NCBI GenBank assembly: GCA_029202845.1
Contig: CP119315.1
Span: 1,495,501-1,559,500 of the forward strand
From: Candidatus Sphingomonas colombiensis
GTDB lineage: Bacteria; Pseudomonadota; Alphaproteobacteria; Sphingomonadales; Sphingomonadaceae
DNA: 64,000 nt
Reading direction: 5' to 3'
Part shown: positions 38,353 through 46,503 of the stretch, piece after piece
Layout: each line of letters begins with the position of its first letter
Numbering within the stretch: the stretch's first letter is position 1
Translations under genes and position numbers: made by a program
The notes under the pieces: generated by a model
What the model saw: only the letters and a program-made list of their open reading frames with translations
Database searches by the model: none
Told to the model about the DNA's origin: nothing

Positions 38353-39165
38353 ATGGGTTTCGACAAAGGTAACCGCGGACAACGTGGCGGGCGCGGCCGC
38401 GACAAGCGCGACAGTTTCGGCGGCGATGAGTCCGGCGGTGACTTCGGTGGCGGCGGCTTTGGCGGCGGCGGCTTCGGTGGTGGTGGCTTTGGCGGCGGCG
38501 GCTTCGGCGGCGGCGGCGGTTTCCGCGGCGGTGGCGGCGGCGGTGGCTTCCGCGGTGGCGGCGGCTTCGGCGGCGGCGGCGGCGGTTTTCGTGGCGGCGG
38601 TGGTGGCGGGATGCCCCCCCAGGTCGTCGGCGAAGGCACGGGTGTCGTAAAGTTCTTCAACGCGCAAAAGGGTTTCGGCTTTGTCGTGCGCGATGATGGC
38701 GGCGAGGACGTGTTCGTTCACATTTCCGCAGTCGAGCAGGCCGGCCTGACCGGCCTCGCCGAGGGCCAGCCGCTTGGCTTCACCCTCGTCGATCGCGGTG
38801 GCCGTATCTCGGCGACCGAGCTGAAGATCGACGGCGAACCGATGCCGGTTCAGGAGCGCGCTCCCCGTGAAGGTGGCTTCGATTCCCCGCGCGACGGCGG
38901 TTTCGGTGCTCCGCGCGGCGGCGCCGGCGGTGCGCAGCGTCAGCTGACTGGTGAGAAGGCGACCGGCACGGTCAAGTTCTTCAACGCGATGAAGGGCTTC
39001 GGCTTCATTCAGCGCGATGACGGCCAGCCCGATGCGTTCGTACACATCTCGGCGGTAGAACGCGCTGGCCTCGGCGGCTTGAACGAGGGCGATCGCCTGT
39101 CGTTCGAGATCGAGGTTGATCGTCGTGGCAAATATGCTGCGGTGAACCTTCAGCAGTCGAGCTGA
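38353..39165 (+). CDS. Twin cold-shock-domain protein with Gly-rich N-terminus
   Basis: A 270-residue RNA/DNA-binding protein with two cold-shock domains. CSD1 (about 95-160) has VVKFFNAQKGFGFVVRDDGG and DVFVHISAVEQAG; CSD2 (about 200-268) has TVKFFNAMKGFGFIQRDDG and DAFVHISAVERAG; both RNP1 and RNP2 are intact in each. The N-terminus is basic (residues 1-20, RGQRGGRGRDKRD) then 31-86 is almost pure Gly with regular Phe and a few Arg, a low-complexity tail. ATG 38353 was chosen (MGFDKG start); the frame is open for 57 further codons upstream from an ATG at 38182, so a longer form is possible. A strong terminator follows. Confidence 0.9.
   Translation: MGFDKGNRGQRGGRGRDKRDSFGGDESGGDFGGGGFGGGGFGGGGFGGGGFGGGGGFRGGGGGGGFRGGGGFGGGGGGFRGGGGGGMPPQVVGEGTGVVKFFNAQKGFGFVVRDDGGEDVFVHISAVEQAGLTGLAEGQPLGFTLVDRGGRISATELKIDGEPMPVQERAPREGGFDSPRDGGFGAPRGGAGGAQRQLTGEKATGTVKFFNAMKGFGFIQRDDGQPDAFVHISAVERAGLGGLNEGDRLSFEIEVDRRGKYAAVNLQQSS
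38443..38610 (+). repeat. Gly-rich codon repeat tract inside the cold-shock gene
   Basis: About 168 bases built from GGC/GGT codons with TTC or CGC at intervals, encoding Phe-Gly4 units (five or more in a row from residue 31) and then longer Gly runs with Phe-Arg. Slippage between copies would change the protein by whole residues and keep the frame. Confidence 0.85.
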
Positions 39166-39187
39166 TCGACCCGCTTAGCGGTTGATG

Positions 39188-39229
39188 GCGGCCCGTCCGA
39201 CTTAGTGTCGGGCGGGCCGCTCTCGTTTT
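39188..39229 (+). terminator. Rho-independent terminator after the cold-shock gene
   Basis: GCGGCCCGTCCGAC (39188-39201) pairs with GTCGGGCGGGCCGC (39207-39220), 14 positions with one T/G wobble, around the loop TTAGT, and is followed by TCTCGTTTT. It begins 22 bases after the stop of the cold-shock gene. Confidence 0.85.
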
Positions 39230-39296
39230 GGCCCGATCGCCGGCCGCGTGCGGCCGCGATCTGCGCGGCGCGGCGACGGCAGCGGTTGAGGTGATG

Positions 39297-40073
39297 ATGC
39301 GTCTTTTCCCGTTTTTCCTGCTGGCGATTCCCGCCGCGGTGGCCGCTGACACCCCGCCGCCGGCCACCCCCGCTGTCACGACTCTGGTGCCGACGGTGGT
39401 CGCGCGTTTCCCCCACGATCCAGCGGCGTTCACCGAGGGGCTGCTGTGGTACCGCGGCCGCCTTTATGAAAGCGTCGGGCTGGAGGGGCATTCGGACGTC
39501 CGCCGGGTCGATCTCGCTTCCGGACGCGTGCTGGCGCGCGGCACCATCCCCGCCGAGTTGTTCGGCGAGGGGCTGGCGGTGTGGAAGGACGGGCTGATCA
39601 GCCTCACATGGCATGGCGGGATCGCCTATCGCTGGAACATCGCAACGATGAAGCGTACCGGCACCGCGCGTTATAGCGGCGAGGGCTGGGGGCTGACGAC
39701 GCTCGGTGATTCGCTCGTGCGTTCGGATGGCAGCGCGACGCTGACTGTCCACGATCCGAAGACGCTCGCGGTGCGCCGCCGTATCGCCGTCACGCTGAAC
39801 GGCAAGCCGATCAACCAATTGAACGAGTTGGAGGCGGTCGACGGCGCGATCTTCGCAAACGTCTGGCGCTCGCCCTATATCGTCCGCATCGATCCGGCGA
39901 ATGGCCGGGTGACCGCGATCGTCGATCTGCGCCCGATCGTCGCGGAGGTCGGCATCTCCGATGATATCGAGGCGGTCGCCAACGGCATCGCCTGGGATCC
40001 GGCGAAGCGGCGGCTGTTCATCACCGGCAAGCGCTGGCCGACATTATTCGAGATTCGTCTTCCCGCCGGATAA
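39297..40073 (+). CDS. Glutaminyl-peptide cyclotransferase
   Basis: A 258-residue exported protein of the plant-type glutamine cyclotransferase family, which converts N-terminal glutamine to pyroglutamate. The signal peptide MRLFPFFLLAIPAAVAA is cleaved near ADT. The five-bladed propeller shows as FTEGLLWYRGRLYESVGLEG, GEGLAVWKDGLISLTW, GEGWGLTTLGDSLVRSDG, LNELEAVDGAIFANVWRS and NGIAWDPAKRRLFITGKRWP. ATG 39297 gives better spacing to GAGG than the ATG at 39294. Its length and all blade motifs are typical. Confidence 0.92.
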   Translation: MRLFPFFLLAIPAAVAADTPPPATPAVTTLVPTVVARFPHDPAAFTEGLLWYRGRLYESVGLEGHSDVRRVDLASGRVLARGTIPAELFGEGLAVWKDGLISLTWHGGIAYRWNIATMKRTGTARYSGEGWGLTTLGDSLVRSDGSATLTVHDPKTLAVRRRIAVTLNGKPINQLNELEAVDGAIFANVWRSPYIVRIDPANGRVTAIVDLRPIVAEVGISDDIEAVANGIAWDPAKRRLFITGKRWPTLFEIRLPAG

Positions 40074-40118
40074 GCCCCCGATTTGCCTTTGCGCTGCACG
40101 CGTTTATCGCTGTTCGGC

Positions 40119-40808
40119 ATGAAGATGATCGGGCTGATCGGGGGCATGAGCTGGGAAAGCTCGGCGCAATATTATCGGCTGATCAACCAGGGCACGCGCG
40201 ATCGTCTCGGCCTGATCGCGTCGGCGCGCTGCCTGTTATGGTCGTTCGACTTCGCCGAGATCGAGCGGCTGCAACACCAGGGGGATTGGCCGGCGCTTGG
40301 CGAACTGCTGGGCGACGCGGCGGCGCGACTCGAGCAAGCGGGGGCGGAGTTGCTGCTTATTTGCACCAACACCATGCATCGGGTGGCGGCAGATGTGGAG
40401 CGCCGCGTGACGGCGCCACTGCTTCACATCGCTGATCCCACTGCGGCCGCGATAACCGCGCGCGGCTTCGCGCGGGTCGGGTTGCTCGGCACCGCGTTCA
40501 CGATGGAGCAGGATTTCTATACCGGTCGCTTACGCGATCGGCACGGGATCGAGGTGCTCGTGCCGGGTACGGAGGATCGCGCCGCCGTCCATCGTATCAT
40601 TTATGAGGAATTGGTCGCCGGGATCATCCGCCCCGAATCTCGCGCTACCTTCCGCGCGGTAATCGCTCGGCTGATAAGCGATGGCGCGCAGGCAGTAATC
40701 CTTGGCTGCACCGAGATCATGTTGTTGGTCGGCGCGGAGGATAGCGCGGTGCCGCTGTTCGATACCACCACACTCCATGCTGAGGCCGCGATCGTCGAGG
40801 CATTGTAA
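40119..40808 (+). CDS. Aspartate/glutamate racemase family protein
   Basis: A 229-residue cofactor-independent racemase-fold enzyme. The N-terminus is IGLIGGMSWESSAQYYRLIN, the signature of the aspartate racemase branch. The two catalytic cysteines are Cys82 in LICTNTMH and the later one in VILGCTEIMLL. It interconverts D- and L-aspartate or a related amino acid; the exact substrate is unknown. ATG 40119 chosen by homology; a TTG at 40083 lies upstream in frame. Convergent with amtB. Confidence 0.92.
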   Translation: MKMIGLIGGMSWESSAQYYRLINQGTRDRLGLIASARCLLWSFDFAEIERLQHQGDWPALGELLGDAAARLEQAGAELLLICTNTMHRVAADVERRVTAPLLHIADPTAAAITARGFARVGLLGTAFTMEQDFYTGRLRDRHGIEVLVPGTEDRAAVHRIIYEELVAGIIRPESRATFRAVIARLISDGAQAVILGCTEIMLLVGAEDSAVPLFDTTTLHAEAAIVEAL

Positions 40809-40820
40809 CCAGCACAAAGC

Positions 40821-40842
40821 GCCCGGCACTTTCGTACCGGGC
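40821..40842. terminator. Terminator-like hairpin between racemase and amtB genes
   Basis: GCCCGG (40821-40826) pairs with CCGGGC (40837-40842) over a 10-base loop, 12 bases after the racemase stop, followed by TTA. A second short GC-rich dyad (GGGCG/CGCCC near 40874-40891) could serve amtB from the other side. Confidence 0.4.
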
Positions 40843-40903
40843 TTAGGGGCGTCCGCAGGAGGAACGTCGGTGGGGGCGAGCGCGAACGCCCGCCCCGATC
40901 AGG

Positions 40904-42349
40904 TCAATAATGGTAGGCCCGCTCGCCATGTTCGGCGATGTCGAGGCCCTCGCGTTCGACATCGGCGGTCGGGCGCATGCCCCACAGTTTGTCGACCACG
41001 AAGAACAATATCGTCGCGCCGATACCGGACCACAGAAGCGTGATCACCACGCCTTCGATCTGGATCCACAGCTGCGCGAGCATGTCGTAGCTGCCGGCGA
41101 CCATCGTGCCGGGCTTGGTGGCGTAATCGGCGATGCCCTGACCGCCGAGATAGGGCGCATCGAGTACCGCTGTCATGATCGCGCCGGTGATGCCGCCGAT
41201 GCAATGGACACCGAATACATCGAGGCTGTCGTCGTAGCCGAACTTCGATTTCACCGTGGAGACGAAGAAGAAGCAGAGCGGCGACACGATCAACCCAAGC
41301 ACAACCGATCCCATCGGCCCGGCAAAGCCGGAGGCCGGCGTCACCGCGACCAGCCCGGCGACCACGCCCGATGCCGCGCCGAGCAGCGAGGGCTTGCCGC
41401 GCACCACCTGTTCGACGAGCAGCCAGGAGAGACCTGCCGCTGCGGTGGCGACGAAGGTGTTGATGAAGGCGACCGCGGTGACGCCATTCGCTTCAAGGTT
41501 CGAGCCCGCGTTGAAGCCGAACCAGCCGACCCACAGCAGCGAGGCGCCGATCATCGTCATGGTCAGCGAATGCGGGGGCATTGCTTCTTTCGGGAAGCCG
41601 ATACGCTTGCCAAGTAGGACGCACAGCACGAGGCCGGTGATGCCCGCGTTGATGTGAACGACGGTGCCGCCCGCGAAATCGAGCGCGCCCTTCTGGAAGA
41701 GATAGCCCGCATCGGCATTCTGCGCAGCGAGCGCGCCCGCACCCTTGAGCGCGGCAGCCGCTACCGCATCGGGGCCGCCCCAATACCAGACCATGTGTGC
41801 GATCGGGAAATAGATCAGCGTCACCCACAGGGCCGAGAACAGCATCAGCGGCGAGAAACGCACCCGCTCTGCCACCGATCCGACGAACAGCGCCGGCGTG
41901 ATGCAGGCAAAGGTCATCTGGAAGCAGATATAGGCATATTCGGGGATATAAACGCCGTTGGAGAAGGTCGCCGCCTGACTGTTGGCGTCGACGCCCATCA
42001 GCAAAGCCTTGGAAAGGCCGCCGAAAAAGGCGTTCCCGCCGGTGAAGGCGATCGAATAGCCGTAAGTGACCCAGATCACCGCGACCATGCACACGATCAT
42101 CAGCACCTGAGTGAGCACGCTCAGCATGTTCTTGGTGCGCACCAGCCCGCCGTAGAACAGCGCCAGCCCCGGCACGGACATCATCAGCACCAGCAACGAC
42201 GATACGAGCATCCACGCCGTATCGCCCTTATTGACGGTGGGCGGCGGGATTGGCGAGCCGGTCGCGGCCGCCGGCTGCGCCCAGGCGGGCGCGGCGGCGA
42301 CGAGCCCCGCCACCAGCGCGAGGCCGAGCAATTTCGTGCTTTGCTTCAT
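40904..42349 (-). CDS. amtB: Ammonium transporter
   Basis: A 481-residue ammonium channel with an exported N-terminus (LVAAAPAWA/QP) and eleven membrane helices. Family motifs: DTAWMLVSSLLVLMMSVPGL, ALFYGGLVRTKNMLSVL, GGTVVHINAGITGLV with a pore His, and CFFFVSTVKSKFGYDDSLDV leading to HCIGGITGAIMTAV with the second pore His. The C-terminal tail that contacts GlnK is present (MRPTADVEREGLDIAEHGE). It starts 11 bases after glnK, so the two form one operon controlled by the sigma-54 promoter in front of glnK. Confidence 0.97.
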   Translation of the reverse strand: MKQSTKLLGLALVAGLVAAAPAWAQPAAATGSPIPPPTVNKGDTAWMLVSSLLVLMMSVPGLALFYGGLVRTKNMLSVLTQVLMIVCMVAVIWVTYGYSIAFTGGNAFFGGLSKALLMGVDANSQAATFSNGVYIPEYAYICFQMTFACITPALFVGSVAERVRFSPLMLFSALWVTLIYFPIAHMVWYWGGPDAVAAAALKGAGALAAQNADAGYLFQKGALDFAGGTVVHINAGITGLVLCVLLGKRIGFPKEAMPPHSLTMTMIGASLLWVGWFGFNAGSNLEANGVTAVAFINTFVATAAAGLSWLLVEQVVRGKPSLLGAASGVVAGLVAVTPASGFAGPMGSVVLGLIVSPLCFFFVSTVKSKFGYDDSLDVFGVHCIGGITGAIMTAVLDAPYLGGQGIADYATKPGTMVAGSYDMLAQLWIQIEGVVITLLWSGIGATILFFVVDKLWGMRPTADVEREGLDIAEHGERAYHY

Positions 42350-42360
42350 CTTTACCCCCT

Positions 42361-42699
42361 TCACAGCGCGGTATCGTCGGTTTCGCCGGTGCGGATGCGC
42401 ACGGCGTGACCCACATCGAGAACGAAGATCTTGCCGTCGCCGATGGCGCCGGTGTTGGCGGTGGTCTGGATCGTTTCGACCACGCGATCCGCGAGCGAGG
42501 AGGGGCAAACCACCTCGATGCGGATCTTGGGCACCATGTTGGTGCTATATTCGGCGCCCCGGTAGATTTCGGTCTGGCCCTTTTGGCGGCCGAACCCCTT
42601 GACCTCGGTAACGGTCATCCCGGCGACACCCAGAGCGGTGAGCGCCTCGCGCACTTCTTCCAGCTTGAACGGCTTGATGATGGCAATGACGAGCTTCAT
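42361..42699 (-). CDS. glnK: Nitrogen regulatory protein PII (GlnK type)
   Basis: A 112-residue PII trimer subunit that senses 2-oxoglutarate/ATP and blocks AmtB when nitrogen is plentiful. The T-loop VTEVKGFGRQKGQTEIYRGA ends with Tyr51, the uridylylation site (AEYSTN). B-loop and C-loop residues (TTANTGAIGDGKIFV, AVRIRTGE) are intact. Adjacent amtB supports GlnK rather than GlnB. The upstream gap holds a perfect sigma-54 consensus, so it should be induced under nitrogen limitation. Confidence 0.95.
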   Translation of the reverse strand: MKLVIAIIKPFKLEEVREALTALGVAGMTVTEVKGFGRQKGQTEIYRGAEYSTNMVPKIRIEVVCPSSLADRVVETIQTTANTGAIGDGKIFVLDVGHAVRIRTGETDDTAL

Positions 42700-42735
42700 T
42701 TGCGCGCCCTTTCGGTTTACCCGGAAGAGTGCTTC

Positions 42736-42750
42736 GCAACTGTCGTGCCA
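42736..42750 (-). promoter_or_regulatory. Sigma-54 (-24/-12) promoter of glnK-amtB
   Basis: On the minus strand the bases read TGGCACG-ACAG-TTGC (42750 to 42736), preceded by C, an exact match to the consensus YTGGCACG-N4-TTGC including the GG at -24 and the GC at -12. It is about 37 bases upstream of the glnK start, leaving a short leader with AAAGGG as ribosome binding site. An NtrC site would be expected further upstream; I could not define one with confidence. Confidence 0.88.
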
Positions 42751-42842
42751 GATGCGGAACGACCGATTTCAGTCAGCGGAATGCCGGTTTCACGCGCGAT
42801 TCGATGATAAAATTTGTGCAGTTGCGAGATGGTGCCCGAAAA

Positions 42843-43043
42843 TTAGGCAGCGCCGACGATGCGCCTCGCTTCGTCGAGATCGTCCTCGTCGATCATCACC
42901 CGTACCGGGATCAACAGCCAGCTGCCGTCGGCGATGCTTGCGCCCTGATCGAAAGCGAACGCGGGAATCCCCTCGCTCTCCAGCCGGCCGACGAGGATAT
43001 TGGCGAGGTTGCGATCATAGCGGCCGAGTTCGATCAGGCTCAT
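42843..43043 (-). CDS. DUF2007-type small protein
   Basis: A 66-residue cytoplasmic protein of the DUF2007 (putative signal-transducing) type: LIELGRYDRNLANILVGRLE opens a ferredoxin-like fold, and VMIDEDDLDEARRIVG closes it. The function is unknown; the same fold also forms nucleotide-sensing modules in other proteins. The ATG overlaps the upstream PNPOx-like gene (ATGA). It is the last gene of the zinc-finger/tldD/PNPOx-like set. Confidence 0.78.
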   Translation of the reverse strand: MSLIELGRYDRNLANILVGRLESEGIPAFAFDQGASIADGSWLLIPVRVMIDEDDLDEARRIVGAA

Positions 43044-43600
43044 GCGCCGGTCGCCGGTATCTCGGTCTGTACGCGCACCGGCAGGCCGTCGATACTGCTC
43101 GTGCGCCCCGCGATCCGGGCCAGCCGCTCTGCCGGCTCCTGCTGTGCATGATATTTGACCAGCGTCTGCCGCTCCGCCTCCAGCACCATGCGCGGGACGC
43201 CCCAGCCGCATGAGGTTTGCACGCTCTCCACCGCGATGACGAACACCTGCCGCTGGCCGGGGAGCGGCGGGAAATGCGCCGCGAGGGAGGCGTAGCCCTC
43301 GTCGCCTGCCACCACGAACCGCCCACGCCCATAAAGGCGCAGGATCAGCGCGGGATTATCGAAGGCGCAAAACATGATCGTGATGCGCCCGTCGGCGGCG
43401 AGATGTGCCTGCGTCTCATTCCCCGACCCGCCGAGATCGAGATAGGCGACGGTGCTCGCGTCGAGCACGCGGAACGTGTCCATTCCCTTGGGGCTGAGAT
43501 TGATCCGTCCGATCGCCGCCGCCGTGGCGACGAAGAACACCGGTTGTTTGGCGATAAAAGCGCGGTGTTCGTCGCCTAGTGCGGGGAAGAATTCGGCCAT
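43040..43600 (-). CDS. PNPOx-fold flavin-binding protein
   Basis: A 186-residue split-barrel protein of the pyridoxamine phosphate oxidase superfamily (HAKQPVFFVATAA-like start, then RINLSPKGMDTFRVLDASTV, and ITIMFCAFDNPALILRLYGR). It probably binds FMN or F420-like cofactor; enzyme activity is not evident. The C-terminus QTSCGWGVPRMVLE matches a known subgroup with this motif. ATG 43600 chosen; the frame extends upstream into a less likely Gly-rich stretch. 31 bases after tldD. Confidence 0.78.
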   Translation of the reverse strand: MAEFFPALGDEHRAFIAKQPVFFVATAAAIGRINLSPKGMDTFRVLDASTVAYLDLGGSGNETQAHLAADGRITIMFCAFDNPALILRLYGRGRFVVAGDEGYASLAAHFPPLPGQRQVFVIAVESVQTSCGWGVPRMVLEAERQTLVKYHAQQEPAERLARIAGRTSSIDGLPVRVQTEIPATGA

Positions 43601-43631
43601 TCGGACTGTCCCTCCTTCCCCGCCTGCATTG

Positions 43632-45056
43632 TCAGGCGGCGGTGCCACCCACTGTCAGCCCCTCGACCAGCAAGGTGGGCTGGCCGACTCCGGCGGGGAC
43701 GCTCTGGCCGCCCTTGCCGCACATGCCGACGCCCTCGTCGAGCGCGAAATCGTTCCCGACGCCCAGCACCTTGGTCAGCACGGTGGGGCCGTCGCCGATC
43801 AGCGTTGCGCCCTTGATCGACGCGCCGAGCTTGCCGTTCTCCACCTTATACGCCTCGGTGCAGGAAAAGACGAACTTGCCCGAGACGATATCGACCTGGC
43901 CGCCGCCGAATGATTTGGCGAAGATACCGTTCTTGACGCGGCTGAGCAGCTCGGCGGGATCGTCCTTGCCCGCCTTCATGAAGGTATTGGTCATCCGTGG
44001 CATCGGGGCATGGGCGAAGCTCTCCCGGCGACCGTTGCCGGTGGGGGCGACCCCCATCAACCGCGCGTTGAGGCGATCCTGCATATAGCCCTTGAGGAAG
44101 CCGTCCTCGATCAGCACCGTCTCGCCGGTCGGCGTGCCCTCGTCGTCGATCGACAGGCTGCCGCGCCGATCCTGCAACGCGCCATCGTCGACCACCGTCA
44201 CGCCGCGCGCCGCGACCTGCTCGCCGATCCGGCCGGAAAAAGCGGACGTGCCCTTGCGGTTGAAATCGCCCTCCAGACCGTGGCCGATCGCCTCATGCAG
44301 CAGCACGCCCGGCCAGCCCGGGCCGAGCAATACGGTGAACTCGCCCGCCGGGGCATCGACCGACTCGAGATTGACCAACGCCTGCGCGAGCGCCTCGTCG
44401 ATCGCGCGGTTCCAGGTCTTTTCGTCGAACAGCGATTCGTAGAGATAGCGGCCGCCGATCCCGAACGTGCCCGTTTCGCGGCGGCCGTTCTGTTCCACGA
44501 CGATCTGGACGTTGAGGCGCACCAGCGGGCGGATATCGGTGGCGACGAAGCCGTCGGGGCGGACGATCTCCACCACGTTCCACATGCCCGAGAGGCCGAC
44601 GGAGACCTGCGCCACGCGCGGATCGCGCGCGCGGGCGGCGGCGTCGATCGTCTGGCACAGATTCACCTTGTCCGCGAACGGCACCAGATCGAGCGGATCG
44701 GCATCGGTATAGAGGTGGCGGTTGGTGCCCTGCGGCGGCGGCGCCTTGGCGCTCTGCGACGGATCGATGAGTGCCATCGTCTGGGCCGCGCGGCGAATCG
44801 CCGCTTCCGACACTTCATTGGCATGGGCGAAGGCGGTCATCTCGCCGGAGACGGCGCGCAGGCCGAAGCCCGAATGCGTGTCGTAGCTCGCCGTTTTCAG
44901 CCGACCGTCATCGAACCCGAACGCTTCGGATTTGCGATATTGCAGATACAGTTCGCCATCATCGGCGGCGTTCAGCGCATCGGCGGTCAATCGCTTCGCG
45001 GCTTCGGGATCAAGCGTGTCGCGATACAGGAACGAGCGGGGATCGGTGGCTGTCAT
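43632..45056 (-). CDS. tldD: Metalloprotease TldD
   Basis: A 475-residue metallopeptidase which, together with TldE/PmbA, trims modified peptides and the CcdA antitoxin in E. coli. The zinc motif HEAIGHGLEGD has H254, E255 and H259, the normal TldD form. GTSAFSGRIGEQVAARGVTV and TNTFMKAGKDD are conserved. The pmbA partner is not next to it. Adjacent in-frame GTG at 45059 exists; ATG 45056 is preferred. It follows a zinc-finger gene on the same strand by 46 bases. Confidence 0.95.
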   Translation of the reverse strand: MTATDPRSFLYRDTLDPEAAKRLTADALNAADDGELYLQYRKSEAFGFDDGRLKTASYDTHSGFGLRAVSGEMTAFAHANEVSEAAIRRAAQTMALIDPSQSAKAPPPQGTNRHLYTDADPLDLVPFADKVNLCQTIDAAARARDPRVAQVSVGLSGMWNVVEIVRPDGFVATDIRPLVRLNVQIVVEQNGRRETGTFGIGGRYLYESLFDEKTWNRAIDEALAQALVNLESVDAPAGEFTVLLGPGWPGVLLHEAIGHGLEGDFNRKGTSAFSGRIGEQVAARGVTVVDDGALQDRRGSLSIDDEGTPTGETVLIEDGFLKGYMQDRLNARLMGVAPTGNGRRESFAHAPMPRMTNTFMKAGKDDPAELLSRVKNGIFAKSFGGGQVDIVSGKFVFSCTEAYKVENGKLGASIKGATLIGDGPTVLTKVLGVGNDFALDEGVGMCGKGGQSVPAGVGQPTLLVEGLTVGGTAA

Positions 45057-45102
45057 CACCGATAGATAGGACTGAAACGCGCCGTGGCAAAGCCGTCAGG
45101 AA

Positions 45103-45333
45103 TCAGCGCCCCGCCGAATCTCCGTGATCCGGCAGCGCGGACTGATCCACGCCGTCCGCCGGGCCGCCGGCCAGCACGAAACGCCGGTCGCAATAGCCGC
45201 AATCGGAATAGCCCGATTCGTCGATTTCCAGCCACACGCGCGGATGGCCGAGCGCGGCGGGCAGGCCATCATGCGCGCCATCACAGGCGACGCGGCGGTG
45301 GGTAACGCGGGTGACTTCGGGTGGCGGCAACAT
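45103..45333 (-). CDS. CHCC-type zinc-finger protein
   Basis: A 76-residue zinc-finger protein of the zf-CHCC family: one Cys and one His in VACDGAHDGLPAALGHPRVW and two Cys in YSDCGYCDRRFVL. The same fold is found in mitochondrial complex I subunit NDUFS6/NUMM, and in alphaproteobacteria it is a separate protein associated with complex I, so a role in NADH dehydrogenase assembly or stability is possible. ATG 45333 gives the most compact protein; six additional residues are possible. Confidence 0.82.
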   Translation of the reverse strand: MLPPPEVTRVTHRRVACDGAHDGLPAALGHPRVWLEIDESGYSDCGYCDRRFVLAGGPADGVDQSALPDHGDSAGR

Positions 45334-45401
45334 AAGAAGCGCGATTAGCAAGGCGCGCGCGCGCTAGCAATCACCTGCGGCGCACCGTAAATGCGCTGGC
45401 C

Positions 45402-46325
45402 ATGACAGAAGCCGCAATCGCCATCCGGGATCTCTCCAAGACATATGAAGGCGGCAAGCGCGCGCTCGACGGCGTGACGTTCGATGTGCCGGCGGGGTCG
45501 ATCTTCGGGCTGCTCGGGCCGAATGGCGCGGGCAAGTCGACGCTGATCAACACGCTGGCCGGGCTGGTGCGCAAGACCAGCGGCACCGCCTCGATCTGGG
45601 GCTTCGATATCGACGCGCATCCGCGCAACGCCAAGGCCTCGATCGGCATCGTCAATCAGGAAATCCTGTTCGATCCGTTCTTCACCCCGCTGGAGACGCT
45701 GGAGATTCAGGCCGGCCTTTATGGCGTGCCCAAGGCGCAGCGGCAGTCGATGGAGCTGCTTCGCGCGGTTCATCTGGAGGACAAGGCCAACGCCTATGCC
45801 CGCACGCTATCGGGGGGCATGAAGCGGCGGCTGATGGTGGCGAAGGCGATGGTCCATTCCCCGCCGGTGCTGGTGCTCGACGAGCCCACCGCCGGGGTCG
45901 ATATCGAGCTGCGTCAGCAATTGTGGAGCTATGTCCGCCGCTTGAACGACGAGGGCGTCACGGTGGTGCTGACCACCCATTATCTCGAAGAGGCTGAGGA
46001 ATTGTGCGATCGCATCGCGATCATCAACAACGGCCGCCTGATCGCCAACGAGCCGACGCGCGAACTGGTTGGCAAGGCGCAGGAGAAGGTCGTCGCGGTG
46101 ACGGTCGATCGCGATCTGACCGAAGCGCCGCAATCGCCGAGCTTCGGCAAGATCGTGCTGAAGGGCGATCGTACGTTGGAAATCACCTATCAGAAGGACA
46201 AGGTGAACGCGGGCGAGGTGCTGGCCGCTGTGCAGGGTGCCGGCCTCGGGATCGTCGACGTCTCCACCAAGGAGGCGGACCTTGAGGACGTGTTCCTCAA
46301 CCTGACGCGGGCAGCCAACGCCTGA
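45402..46325 (+). CDS. ABC transporter ATP-binding protein without adjacent permease
   Basis: A 307-residue exporter-type ATPase (YadG/CcmA-like). Walker A GPNGAGKST at about 41-49, Q-loop IGIVNQEILFDPF, signature LSGGMKRRLMVAKAM, Walker B VLVLDEPTAGVD, His-switch LTTHYLEEAEEL. The C-terminal domain (VTVDRDLTEAPQSP, then ADLEDVFLNLTRA) is typical for the ABC-2 group, normally encoded next to its membrane partner; none is found on either side here. The exported substrate is therefore unknown. Confidence 0.92.
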   Translation: MTEAAIAIRDLSKTYEGGKRALDGVTFDVPAGSIFGLLGPNGAGKSTLINTLAGLVRKTSGTASIWGFDIDAHPRNAKASIGIVNQEILFDPFFTPLETLEIQAGLYGVPKAQRQSMELLRAVHLEDKANAYARTLSGGMKRRLMVAKAMVHSPPVLVLDEPTAGVDIELRQQLWSYVRRLNDEGVTVVLTTHYLEEAEELCDRIAIINNGRLIANEPTRELVGKAQEKVVAVTVDRDLTEAPQSPSFGKIVLKGDRTLEITYQKDKVNAGEVLAAVQGAGLGIVDVSTKEADLEDVFLNLTRAANA

Positions 46326-46326
46326 T

Positions 46327-46503
46327 TCAATCGTCGCGCTTTGCTCCATCGAGCACGCGTTCGGTGCGTTCGCGTTCCGCGTGCGCCAGGGCTCTCTCCG
46401 CTTTCGTCCGGCCGAAGGCGGCGCGATTGGCGGCGGCGGTCGTCGTCTCCGTGGCGCGGCGTTTCGCCTTGCGCGCCAGCCGGAGATTGACGACCTCGCC
46501 CAT
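46327..46503 (-). CDS. DUF4169-family small protein
   Basis: A 58-residue protein, basic and helical: it begins MGEVVNLRLARKAKRRATE and continues NRAAFGRTKAERALAHAERE, matching the DUF4169 pattern (MGEIVNLR...RKAK followed by NRAxFGRTKAEK). Function unknown; the charged coil suggests nucleic-acid or protein binding. The ATG at 46503 shares its A with the nusB stop (TGATG), so it is the 3' companion of nusB. It is convergent with the ABC ATPase gene across one base. Confidence 0.8.
   Translation of the reverse strand: MGEVVNLRLARKAKRRATETTTAAANRAAFGRTKAERALAHAERERTERVLDGAKRDD

Noticed and set aside
38443..38610. Regular repeat that could be mistaken for a CRISPR or minisatellite array
   Set aside because: It is in frame and encodes the Gly-rich tail of the cold-shock protein; the units are short and there are no unique spacers.
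45402..46325. ABC ATPase as part of a CcmA-type cytochrome c export system
   Set aside because: The length and C-terminal domain fit ABC-2 exporters, and no ccmB, ccmC or other partner gene is adjacent.
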